Of a DNA stretch of 33,346 nt, positions 1-7,522 are shown piece after piece. The DNA comes from Balneolaceae bacterium (GTDB lineage: Bacteria > Bacteroidota > Rhodothermia > Balneolales > Balneolaceae): contig SLLL01000164.1 in the NCBI GenBank assembly GCA_007134085.1, positions 1-33,346 of the forward strand, read 5' to 3'. Within the stretch, counting starts at the first letter, position 1. Every line of letters begins with the position of its first letter. Below the pieces are notes generated by a model, which was not told the DNA's origin, did no database searches, and saw nothing but the letters and a program-made list of their open reading frames with translations. Position numbers and translations under genes: made by a program.

Positions 1-216
1 AAAGCTGTGGATGATGTGATGAAGTTAGGAATGGCCCACCCGATGGGCCCGCTGCGGTTGGCTGACTTTATCGGGCTTGATGTTTGCCTCGATATTCTGA
101 ACGTTCTTTATGAAGGGTTCAAGGATCCAAAGTACCGGCCTTGCCCGCTTCTTGTAAAAATGGTGGATGCGGGAAAACTTGGCGATAAAACCGGTGAAGG
201 ATTTTTTAGTTATTAA
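1..216 (+). CDS. 3-hydroxyacyl-CoA dehydrogenase, C-terminal part (3-hydroxybutyryl-CoA type), 5' truncated by window edge
   Basis: The frame is open from base 1 and ends with TAA at 214-216, leaving about 71 C-terminal residues. They match the all-helical C-terminal dimerisation domain of short 3-hydroxyacyl-CoA dehydrogenases (Hbd/PaaH/FadB2 type): the stretch [15 protein letters not shown] is followed by a [11 protein letters not shown] segment and the typical ending [11 protein letters not shown]. The family oxidises (S)-3-hydroxyacyl-CoA to 3-ketoacyl-CoA with NAD, in fatty-acid oxidation or butyrate-type metabolism. The NAD-binding Rossmann domain and the catalytic His/Glu lie upstream of the window, so activity cannot be judged. 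The ending right after GFFSY suggests the short stand-alone form, not a FadB/FadJ fusion. Confidence 0.9.
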   Translation, partial: KAVDDVMKLGMAHPMGPLRLADFIGLDVCLDILNVLYEGFKDPKYRPCPLLVKMVDAGKLGDKTGEGFFSY

Positions 217-245
217 GTTTCCTGAATTCAACATCAGAAATTATT

Positions 246-263
246 AAAGAGTGTTGCTCTTTT
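246..263 (+). terminator. Weak candidate terminator after the acyl-CoA dehydrogenase gene
   Basis: AAAGAG (246-251) and CTCTTT (257-262) can pair over a 5-base loop, with another T and an A following. It lies 30 bp after the stop codon of the upstream gene. The stem is only 6 bp and AT-rich, so this is tentative. Confidence 0.25.
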
Positions 264-278
264 AGAGACTGCGAAATG

Positions 279-338
279 TTGCCACGGAGGAACGGAAATA
301 CACTGAATATTCCGTGCTTTTCCGTGCCTCAGTGGCAA
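279..338. repeat. Extragenic inverted repeat, TTGCCACGG...CAGTGGCAA family, copy 1
   Basis: The ends are 12-base inverted repeats with one mismatch: TTGCCACGGAGG at 279-290 against CCTCAGTGGCAA at 327-338. The whole is 60 bp. A second copy sits at 19838-19899. The right halves of the two copies are closely similar (GAAT.TTCCGTG.TTTT.CGTGC.TC.GTGGCAA), so this is a dispersed family and not a one-off hairpin. No gene overlaps it. Confidence 0.8.
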
Positions 339-405
339 TAAAGCATTCATTAAATTCAACATAGAGCTGAATAAATTCTATATCTCAAAAAAATCATCTA
401 TGTAA

Positions 406-1428
406 ATGATAGATCTTCGAAGTGATACTGTTACAACCCCCACTGAGGGAATGCTACAAGCAATGATGAGTGCCAAAGTGGGGGATGATGTGTTTGGTGA
501 AGACCCCACGGTTAACCGGTTTGAAAAAAAAATGGCCAATCTTTTTGGTATGGAAGCCGGGTTGTTTGTACCAAGCGGAACCATGAGCAATCAATTGTGC
601 CTAAATGTACTCACTTCAACGGGAGACGAGGTGATTATTGATGAGCTTGGGCATGTATTCAATTACGAAACTGGCGCAGCTGCTCATCTCTCATCTGTTC
701 AGTTAAGGCCATTGAATGGCAAAAACGGCAAACTAAGCAGAGAACTGATTGAGCCGGCAATTCGCCCAAAAAATGATTGGGACCCTCACACGAGAGTGAT
801 TGCCCTCGAAAATACTACAAATAAAGGCGGTGGTGATTTCTATTCCATAGAAGAGCTGATCGAGATTAGTAACCTTGCTGATGAGCACGGCCTGTTCGTG
901 CATCTAGATGGCGCGCGAATTTGGAATGCAATGGCCGCTTCGGGGATTGAACCCGAATTTTTTGGAAGCATTGCAGATACCATCTCAATCTGTTTCAGTA
1001 AGGGGCTTGGTGCCCCTGTGGGTTCAATGATGCTGGCGAGTGGCGAGATGATCAAAAAAGCCAGAAGAATGCGGAAAATGCTTGGCGGTGGTATGCGTCA
1101 GGTAGGGTTACTTGCTGCTGCGGCTGAATATGGTGTAGAACATCACTGGCCGCTGCTTGAAAGCGATCATCAAAATGCCAAACGCTTCTCAGAGGCCGTT
1201 TCCCGTAATTCTGAATTCACTATTGATAAAACTTCTGTTCACACAAATATTGTGTTGTTTGATGTGGTGAATGCATCTGTTAAGCAGGTACTTGATACAT
1301 TTGAAAGCAAAGGCATACGAATGGTTCAATTTGGAGCAAAAACCATACGTGCAACATTTCACTTTCAAATAACAGATGAGAATGTGGAAGAGCTTACCTC
1401 CATTACAGAATCGATTACATTCGATTAA
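406..1428 (+). CDS. ltaE: Low-specificity L-threonine aldolase (PLP-dependent)
   Basis: This 340-residue protein matches the beta-eliminating lyase/threonine aldolase family along its whole length. The N-terminus MIDLRSDTVTTPT is the family signature. HLDGAR at 166-171 holds the Asp that contacts the pyridine nitrogen of PLP, and SKGLGAP at 198-204 holds the PLP-binding Lys199. The enzyme cleaves L-threonine or L-allo-threonine to glycine and acetaldehyde in the cytoplasm. The ATG at 406 gives the canonical N-terminus. No Shine-Dalgarno is visible, and a start-stop pair (ATG TAA at 400-405) directly precedes it in the same frame. It faces argJ tail to tail with 44 bp between them. Family assignment is secure; stereospecificity cannot be read from the sequence. 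Confidence 0.95.
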   Translation: MIDLRSDTVTTPTEGMLQAMMSAKVGDDVFGEDPTVNRFEKKMANLFGMEAGLFVPSGTMSNQLCLNVLTSTGDEVIIDELGHVFNYETGAAAHLSSVQLRPLNGKNGKLSRELIEPAIRPKNDWDPHTRVIALENTTNKGGGDFYSIEELIEISNLADEHGLFVHLDGARIWNAMAASGIEPEFFGSIADTISICFSKGLGAPVGSMMLASGEMIKKARRMRKMLGGGMRQVGLLAAAAEYGVEHHWPLLESDHQNAKRFSEAVSRNSEFTIDKTSVHTNIVLFDVVNASVKQVLDTFESKGIRMVQFGAKTIRATFHFQITDENVEELTSITESITFD

Positions 1429-1472
1429 GTAATGGTTCATTAGATAAGCTCTTATGGTTACTGCTTGTTAAC

Positions 1473-2684
1473 TCACGTTGTGTATTCCGCATTGATACGA
1501 ACATATTCATACGAAAAGTCAGAACCCCAGCCAACAGCTTCTCCATCGCCCATATTCAAATCAATCAGAATAATAATGGTTGATGAAGTCATTACTTTTT
1601 TCAGTTGTTCTCTGATGGAAGGCACAGGCTGGCCCTGTTTTACTACTTCATGCATTTTGCCGAGTTCAGTGCCAATGTAGAGATCCACATGGTCGGGGTT
1701 AAAATCAATTCCGGAACGTCCTGCAGCAGCAATGATTCGCCCCCAGTTGGGGTCAGATCCAAAAATTGCTGTTTTAACGAGATTTGAATTCGAAACTGTA
1801 CGTACAACTTGCCGGGCATCGGCCTCTTTTTTAGCGCCTTTTGTTCGATATTCAATCAGCTTCGTAGATCCCTCGCCATCTGAGATAATTAATTTGGCAA
1901 GGTGTGTACAGAGTTTTTCGAGATTAGCCAAAAAGAGATTGTAGCGTGCATCCTTTCTGGTTATCTCTTTATTGCCGGCTCTGCCGTTACACATAATGGC
2001 CACCATATCGTTGGTGGAGGTATCACCATCAACGGTAATCATATTGAACGATTTGTCCACTGCTTTACGAAGGGCTTCATCCAGCAATTTTGGTGTAATT
2101 GCGATGTCGCATACAATAAATGCGAGCATAGTGCCCATATTTGGGTGAATCATCCCTGAGCCTTTGGCAACTCCGCCCATGTTGATCTGAATATCATCAA
2201 TCGAGAAAGATGTAAACCCCTCTTTAGCAAATGTATCGGTTGTTAAGATGGCGTTGGCCGTAAGAGAGCCTGCAATTTCCCGGTTCGATAGTTTTGAAAC
2301 ACACTCTTTGATTCCCTTTATCACTTTTTCAGTAGGGAAGGGCTCACCAATAATGCCGGTTGATGATACAATCACATTGGTCTTGGCAATATTGAGTTCT
2401 GCTGCAGTAGTATCAGCCATAGCTACAGCGCCTTCCCAACCCTGTTTGCCTGTGCAGGCGTTGGCATTGCCGGAGTTCACGATAAACGCCTGGGCTATGC
2501 CATCTTTAATATGCTCACGGCTGATTTTAATCGGCTCTGCACATACCACATTTTTCGTAAAAACAGCTGCAGCTGATGCCGGAACTTCAGAGTAAATGAG
2601 AGCAATGTCTCGTCTTTTGGATTTGATACCCATGTGGGCACCCCAGCATTTAAATCCCCGTACGTGTGTGATATTATTTAACAT
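1473..2684 (-). CDS. argJ: Bifunctional glutamate N-acetyltransferase / amino-acid N-acetyltransferase (ArgJ)
   Basis: The 403-residue protein carries the ArgJ hallmarks. SSTGIIGEP around 107-115 contains the Thr109-Gly110 oxyanion-hole pair. KGSGMIHPNMGTMLAF at 174-189 contains Thr185, the residue at which the precursor cleaves itself and which becomes the N-terminal nucleophile of the beta chain. ArgJ moves the acetyl group from N-acetylornithine to glutamate, closing the cyclic arginine pathway; many members also use acetyl-CoA for the first step. Whether this one is bifunctional cannot be decided by eye. It is last of the four minus-strand arg genes, 279 bp after argC, so it may have its own promoter. 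The ATG start has no clear ribosome-binding site. Confidence 0.96.
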   Translation of the reverse strand: MLNNITHVRGFKCWGAHMGIKSKRRDIALIYSEVPASAAAVFTKNVVCAEPIKISREHIKDGIAQAFIVNSGNANACTGKQGWEGAVAMADTTAAELNIAKTNVIVSSTGIIGEPFPTEKVIKGIKECVSKLSNREIAGSLTANAILTTDTFAKEGFTSFSIDDIQINMGGVAKGSGMIHPNMGTMLAFIVCDIAITPKLLDEALRKAVDKSFNMITVDGDTSTNDMVAIMCNGRAGNKEITRKDARYNLFLANLEKLCTHLAKLIISDGEGSTKLIEYRTKGAKKEADARQVVRTVSNSNLVKTAIFGSDPNWGRIIAAAGRSGIDFNPDHVDLYIGTELGKMHEVVKQGQPVPSIREQLKKVMTSSTIIILIDLNMGDGEAVGWGSDFSYEYVRINAEYTT

Positions 2685-2963
2685 TTGTATTCAAAAATCT
2701 TGTTTGAGTGATGAAAAAATTTTATAAGCGGATAATTTATGAGACGAACTTAGAGGAATCGCCTCAATAAAGAGTGTTTTATACCAGCCTGCCGGGAGGG
2801 GTGGGAAAGCCGGCCGGGCGCAAATTGATGCGGCGGAGCCTGCGTATACAGGAGTTGGTTGATATGTGAGAAGTATGATGTATCATAACCTGACTGATTA
2901 TAAGTAATTTGATCAATAAATAACTCACTAAATTTAAAAACTATTCAAATGAATCTGTTTTAA
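2685..2963. promoter_or_regulatory. argC-argJ intergenic region: GC-rich patch and 14-bp palindrome
   Basis: No gene is supported in these 279 bp. Bases about 2785-2850 are much richer in G and C than the AT-rich flanks. TATGAT-GT-ATCATA at 2874-2887 is a perfect 6-bp-arm palindrome, about 190 bp before the argJ start on the minus strand. It is a possible operator or transcript hairpin, but no known arginine-repressor box is recognisable. Confidence 0.3.
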
Positions 2964-4001
2964 CTACGGATTAAGCGGAATATGCTTTAGCCCGGTTGAT
3001 TCAATTAATCCAAACATAATGTTCATGTTCTGTACCGCCTGGCCAGCAGCTCCTTTTACCAGATTATCTATGGTTGATACTGTGATTACTTTGTTGGTGC
3101 GCTCATCGTAGGTGGCATAAATATCACAATAGTTCGACCCCCGGATGTTTTTTAAGGATGGCGGCTGATCAAATACGCGGACAAAATGCTCTTTCTCATA
3201 CACGGAATGGAACAGTTCTTCTACAAGATCTTTGTTTACAGGCTTTTTGGGAGTGCTGTAAGTAGTGGTCAATATTCCACGGTCTATAGGGAGCAAATGC
3301 GGGGTGAAAAGTACCTCCGTTGAATACCCTGTAAATTTTTGGAGGATATTCTCAATCTCTGGTGTATGGCGATGCCGTACAAGCGAATATGCTGAGAAAT
3401 TTCCAAAAACATCAGGGAAATGAAGCCCTTGTTTGGGTTTAGCACCTGCACCTGTAACTCCACTCTTTGCATCAATTACAATAGAAGAGGGGTGGATGAG
3501 ATTATTTTTGATGAGAGGTGCCAGTGGTAAAATGGCAGAAGTGGGGTAACAGCCGGGATTGGCTACAAGCCTCGCATTTCTAATGGAATGTCTGAACAGC
3601 TCCGGTAAACCATATACCGATTGCTCCATATAGTCCGGTGCAACATGATTTTTTTTGTACCACTCCTCATAAATTCCCCGTGAAGAAAAACGAAAATCAC
3701 CTGAAAGGTCAATGATGGCAAACTTCTCAAGGCCATGCTCTTTCAGGAAACTCATCGAGACACCATGCGGAAGTGCGAGAAATACAACATCAGGTGAGTA
3801 ATTATCAATATCCTTAACGGAAATCAGCTCTATATCTATGATATCGAGGAGATGCGGATGAATTTTCTGAATTTTATCGCCGGCATGGCTTTCGCTGGTT
3901 ATAAATTCAATGGTTACATCGGGATGCTGAGAGAGCAATCGAACCAATTCAGACCCTGTATAACCTGTTGCGCCTATAATTCCTACTTTATGTTTAGGCA
4001 T
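2964..4001 (-). CDS. argC: N-acetyl-gamma-glutamyl-phosphate reductase (ArgC)
   Basis: ArgC reduces N-acetylglutamyl-5-phosphate to the semialdehyde with NADPH, the third step to ornithine. The NADP-binding loop GATGYTGSELVRLL lies near residues 10-23, and VANPGCYPTSA holds the catalytic Cys151 (ATG numbering). The length of 345 residues is normal. A TTG at 4013 would add four residues, but the ATG at 4001 is preferred because GGAGAAG immediately precedes it and the protein then opens MPKHKVGIIGATG, as in the family. That ATG overlaps the end of argD by 8 bases, indicating translational coupling inside an argB-argD-argC operon. Confidence 0.96.
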   Translation of the reverse strand: MPKHKVGIIGATGYTGSELVRLLSQHPDVTIEFITSESHAGDKIQKIHPHLLDIIDIELISVKDIDNYSPDVVFLALPHGVSMSFLKEHGLEKFAIIDLSGDFRFSSRGIYEEWYKKNHVAPDYMEQSVYGLPELFRHSIRNARLVANPGCYPTSAILPLAPLIKNNLIHPSSIVIDAKSGVTGAGAKPKQGLHFPDVFGNFSAYSLVRHRHTPEIENILQKFTGYSTEVLFTPHLLPIDRGILTTTYSTPKKPVNKDLVEELFHSVYEKEHFVRVFDQPPSLKNIRGSNYCDIYATYDERTNKVITVSTIDNLVKGAAGQAVQNMNIMFGLIESTGLKHIPLNP

Positions 4002-5235
4002 TCTTCTCCACAACTTTAATAGATTCTACAAGTACATCAACCACTTTGTCTATTTCATCTTTCGTAATGATAAGTGGTGGCACAATTCTGATCACATTAT
4101 TCGATGCGCAATTAGAAAGCACCCCGCGATTCAGCATCTCTTTTACTACTTCTGCACCGGGAAATGCAAGCTCAACTCCAATCATTAAGCCTTTTCCTCG
4201 TACTTCTTTGATCGCTTTCCAGTTGGTGGAGATATCTTTGATTCGGGTCATCAAATAATCTCCCCGAACCCGTGCCATTTCGCAAATATTTTCGTCTTCC
4301 ATCACATTGAGGGTTTCAAGTGCAACAGCACAAGCAAGTGGATTACCCCCATATGTGGTGCCATGATTACCATGTTCCAAAGCTTTGGCTACGTTCTCTT
4401 TTGCCACAACAGCACCGATTGGAAATCCTGAACCTAACGCTTTGGCAAGTGCAAGAATATCGGGCTCAACACCGTAATGCTGATAAGCAAACATTTTCCC
4501 GGTACGGGCAATGCCGCATTGAACCTCATCAAAAATGAGGGGAATATCGAATTTGTCACACAGATTACTAGCGGTTTTCATGTATTCAGGTGAAGCTGCT
4601 ACGATACCGCCTTCTCCCTGAATTGGTTCAAGAATAATTCCAATGGTTTCCTCGTTCACACTCTCTTGCAATGCTTTAACGTCATTAAAAGGAACTCGTT
4701 TAAATCCGGAAGGCATGGGGTGAAAGCCTGCCTGATACTTATCCTTCCCAAGAGCTATTGTGCCAAGTGTACGCCCGTGAAATGAGTTGTCCATGGAAAT
4801 GATGGTCCCCGTTTTACCCTTATTGAACGCATATTTTCTGGCAAGTTTTATGGAACCTTCAACCGCCTCTGCACCTGTATTACAGAAAAATACCCGGCCT
4901 AACCCTGACAGTTTCACAAGTTTTTCTGCAAGATCACTTTGAGGCTCATTGTAGTAGAAGTTGGAAACATGCATTAGTCTCTCAGCCTGCTTCTGTATTG
5001 TTTTTACAATGCGGGGATGGCAATGCCCCAGGCTGTTTACCGCAATACCTGCAAGGGCATCGATGTATTCGTTTCTTTCATCATCCCATACTTTTGAACC
5101 CTTTCCTTTCACCAAAGCGATGGGGTAGCGCCCGTAGAGGTCAAAGTGGTATTTATCGGCTTTTTTCTTTGCCGGCTGCTTACCAAATACTGTTTTAACG
5201 GTTTTAAATAATTTGCCTGTGATATTTGCTGACAT
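3994..5235 (-). CDS. argD: Acetylornithine aminotransferase (ArgD, class-III PLP aminotransferase)
   Basis: The 413-residue class-III aminotransferase has NTGAEAVEGSIKLAR at 119-133 (phosphate-binding region), EPIQGEGG at 203-210, FDEVQCG at 235-241 with the PLP-contacting Asp236, and LALAKALGSGFPIGA with PLP lysine Lys265. It transfers the amino group of glutamate to N-acetylglutamate semialdehyde, giving N-acetylornithine. The first 25 residues are basic and longer than in many homologues. The family also contains ornithine and GABA transaminases; the position between argB and argC settles the role. It starts 28 bp after argB and its end overlaps argC. Confidence 0.95.
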   Translation of the reverse strand: MSANITGKLFKTVKTVFGKQPAKKKADKYHFDLYGRYPIALVKGKGSKVWDDERNEYIDALAGIAVNSLGHCHPRIVKTIQKQAERLMHVSNFYYNEPQSDLAEKLVKLSGLGRVFFCNTGAEAVEGSIKLARKYAFNKGKTGTIISMDNSFHGRTLGTIALGKDKYQAGFHPMPSGFKRVPFNDVKALQESVNEETIGIILEPIQGEGGIVAASPEYMKTASNLCDKFDIPLIFDEVQCGIARTGKMFAYQHYGVEPDILALAKALGSGFPIGAVVAKENVAKALEHGNHGTTYGGNPLACAVALETLNVMEDENICEMARVRGDYLMTRIKDISTNWKAIKEVRGKGLMIGVELAFPGAEVVKEMLNRGVLSNCASNNVIRIVPPLIITKDEIDKVVDVLVESIKVVEKNA

Positions 5236-5263
5236 CGTTTAGTGTGTAATTAAAGAATTTCTG

Positions 5264-6139
5264 TTAAGGGGTAATGGTTGTGCCAATTGGTTCATCAGAA
5301 AGTAAGATACGCAATAGTGTGCCTTTTTTTGTGCCGTTGATGATATGTGCTGATTTAACACCCTGATCTAAAGCTGTAAAGCAAGCCTCAATTTTTGGAA
5401 TCATTCCACCATTAATTACTGTGCCAAATAAACCTTTAGCCTCATCCATGGTAAGGTGGTGAATGAGTGAGGCTGGATTTTTAAGATTTTCAAGCAATCC
5501 ATCTATGTTTGTAAGTGCGACAAATTTTTCAGCATTCAATGCCCCGGCCAAATGCCCGGCAAACATATCGGCGTTTACGTTAAATGTTTCACCATTACTT
5601 CCGGCTGAAATAGGTGAGATCACAGGCACAATGCCTGAATCCATTAATGTATTGAGCAGGCTTGTATCTGTTTCGATCACATCACCAACAAAACCAAGGT
5701 CAGCAGTGATTTCTTCACCGTTAATGGTTTCTTTGTGAACCCGCTTTTCAGCAATTACCATTTGGGCATCTTTTCCGGAGAGGCCTACCGATTTTATGCC
5801 AGCCTTAGTTAGTAAACTCACCAACTCCTTATTAACACCACCGCTTAATGCCATTTCAATAAATTTAATAGATACAGCATCCGTTTTTCTGTGGCCGCCG
5901 ATAAATTCAGACTTCACGCCTATATCATTAAGGAGATTTTTAATTTCAATACCACCGCCATGTACCAATACAGGCTTTACATTCAGTTTGATGAGTTCTG
6001 CAATCTGATAAACAATTTGCTCCTTAACGACAACATCCGTTAGTGCATTTCCGCCAACTTTGATGCATACAATTTTTCTTGTTAATGATTCAATCAAACT
6101 TTCTGCAAATTCAACTTGTGATGGATTATCATTTAGCAT
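5264..6139 (-). CDS. argB: Acetylglutamate kinase (ArgB)
   Basis: This amino-acid-kinase-fold protein has 291 residues. KVGGNALTD near the N-terminus is the glycine-rich ATP loop, VLVHGGGIEI is the second glycine motif, and a C-terminal segment reads NGGMIPKIEA. It phosphorylates N-acetylglutamate, the committed step of arginine synthesis. It is the first gene of argB-argD-argC on the minus strand. Its 5' region (6140-6350) is shared with a divergently transcribed lipoprotein gene. No strong promoter or ARG-box-like site could be recognised there for argB. The neighbouring argJ suggests the acetylated, not the succinylated, pathway. Confidence 0.96.
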   Translation of the reverse strand: MLNDNPSQVEFAESLIESLTRKIVCIKVGGNALTDVVVKEQIVYQIAELIKLNVKPVLVHGGGIEIKNLLNDIGVKSEFIGGHRKTDAVSIKFIEMALSGGVNKELVSLLTKAGIKSVGLSGKDAQMVIAEKRVHKETINGEEITADLGFVGDVIETDTSLLNTLMDSGIVPVISPISAGSNGETFNVNADMFAGHLAGALNAEKFVALTNIDGLLENLKNPASLIHHLTMDEAKGLFGTVINGGMIPKIEACFTALDQGVKSAHIINGTKKGTLLRILLSDEPIGTTITP

Positions 6140-6280
6140 TTTGGTTTATACGCTGTTTTTCATTCGAAAATTGCCAATCAAAAATAACCTAAAATTAACA
6201 CAACAGTAATTAATGGAATTAAAAAGATGAAAAACCATTAAGAAATTGATAATGAATTGTTTTATGAAATTTGAGCTGAT

Positions 6281-6289
6281 TGGTATAAT
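6281..6289 (+). promoter_or_regulatory. Candidate extended -10 promoter for the tandem lipoproteins
   Basis: TGGTATAAT at 6281-6289 fits the extended -10 form TGnTATAAT exactly. The -35 position (TTTATG, 6261-6266) is poor, as extended -10 promoters tolerate. Predicted transcription would start near 6296, about 55 bases before the first lipoprotein start. Confidence 0.45.
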
Positions 6290-6350
6290 TAATTCGTAGT
6301 TAATAACAACACGACATAAATCATTATAAATCAATTACAAAATATAAGCT

Positions 6351-6902
6351 ATGAGATATTTACTTCTATTCATCATGACAATAAGTATAATTGCCTGTTC
6401 AGACAGCACAACAGGAACAGACGATTCCGATGTTACACCGGGTGAGGGCATCATAACCGTTTCAGGAGACATCCAGGAAGAGCACCAGGGCATTTCCCAA
6501 TATGTTGGCCTCAGAAATAATGATGGAGAATTTTTAAATCTCGCATTGCACGTAAATCAATTAGGGCTCGCTACAGAACAGGAGAGCGATTTTGATTTTG
6601 CAATCAGACTGGTTGGCGGCGAAGGTCCCTTTTCATTGGAAACGGGAGATTATCAAATAGGCGAGTCTAATAATATTGGCATGCTTGCCACCTATTCGAA
6701 CAGGGTGGTTTCAGATAACACCATTACCTATGGATCCACACCCAGCTCCAGTGGAGCGATTACCATTGTGTCAATGACCTCAACAAGTATAGAGGTTGTT
6801 TTTGATGTGACTCTTCACCTGATTGAAGAGGAAGGAAGCATAAATGTCACCGGGGCTTTTAATGCGGAATGTTTAACCGCTGACGCCGGATTTGGATGCT
6901 GA
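6351..6902 (+). CDS. Putative lipoprotein, tandem paralogue 1 (family unknown)
   Basis: I do not recognise a named family. The first 16 residues are a lipoprotein signal ending in the lipobox SIIAC with Cys16 as acylation site, followed by an Asp/Ser/Thr-rich linker. The rest of the 183 residues alternates in a beta-strand-like manner. It aligns along its length with the next gene: TGDYQIG against TGEYNLG, a GAITIVSMTSTSIEV region, and a C-terminal GSINVTGAFNAEC segment. Two cysteines near the end (one in NAEC, one the last residue) occur at like positions in both proteins and could form a disulfide. A small cell-envelope beta protein is likely; the function is unknown. Confidence 0.8.
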   Translation: MRYLLLFIMTISIIACSDSTTGTDDSDVTPGEGIITVSGDIQEEHQGISQYVGLRNNDGEFLNLALHVNQLGLATEQESDFDFAIRLVGGEGPFSLETGDYQIGESNNIGMLATYSNRVVSDNTITYGSTPSSSGAITIVSMTSTSIEVVFDVTLHLIEEEGSINVTGAFNAECLTADAGFGC

Positions 6903-6967
6903 TAATGGCTCTTATGCCTTCGTGTATTCAATCAAAAAAATTGTAAACCTTTTTATCACACTTAACC

Positions 6968-7519
6968 ATGAAAAAGATATACAGATATCCCGCAATCATC
7001 CTTACACTATTGATTCTAATCTCTTGCTCGGATAATGCTGCCGGGCCCGATGGATCGGATTTAAATCAGGGGGAAGGGGCCTTTACTGTAACCGGAGCCA
7101 TAAATGCTGAGCATAGCGGGGAAGCCTGGTACACAGTGGACCCGAGGGATGATGGTACGGTATTTCAGTTATTTGTAAGTGATGTAGAGTTCAGCGCCAA
7201 CCCTGATACAAATGAGAATGTTACCTTCGTGCTTGAATTCAGGCAGGATTTCGGTTCAGATTCTTTTTCAATATCAACTGGGGAGTATAATCTGGGAGCC
7301 AGTGCACCATTTCGCGGCATGTTTGCAGATGTAGCCACTGCTACGGCTTACGAAACCATGGGGAATTCAGGGGGTACTTTAAACATCACATCCTACTCGA
7401 GTGGTTTGGTGGAGGCTGAATTTGAGTTTTCAGCAACGGGACCCGAGGGCGGCAGTGTAACAGTTACCGGTGGATTGCGGGCAAGTTGTATTGGCGGTCA
7501 GTTTAATCCGAATTGTTAA
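6968..7519 (+). CDS. Putative lipoprotein, tandem paralogue 2 (family unknown)
   Basis: This protein has exactly the same length as its upstream neighbour (183 residues) and shares its architecture: a signal peptide ending LILISC (Cys20), an acidic linker with the shared GEG motif, a beta-rich body with TGEYNLG and GGTLNITSYSSG, and a C-terminus GSVTVTGGLRASC ending in a final Cys. Sequence identity is modest apart from these blocks, so the duplication is old or the proteins diverge fast. It lies 65 bp after paralogue 1 with no visible terminator between, so they are probably co-transcribed. Its stop is only 3 bp from the end of convergent tex. No function can be assigned. Confidence 0.8.
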   Translation: MKKIYRYPAIILTLLILISCSDNAAGPDGSDLNQGEGAFTVTGAINAEHSGEAWYTVDPRDDGTVFQLFVSDVEFSANPDTNENVTFVLEFRQDFGSDSFSISTGEYNLGASAPFRGMFADVATATAYETMGNSGGTLNITSYSSGLVEAEFEFSATGPEGGSVTVTGGLRASCIGGQFNPNC

Positions 7520-7522
7520 AAC

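Noticed and set aside
2829-2870. Thirteen-codon frame in the argC-argJ gap as an arginine leader peptide
   Set aside because: It is on the strand opposite argJ, has no ribosome-binding site and is not followed by a regulated gene on its strand.
4002-4013. TTG at 4013 as argC start
   Set aside because: It adds four residues absent from the family and would precede the GGAGAAG ribosome-binding site; the ATG at 4001 fits better.
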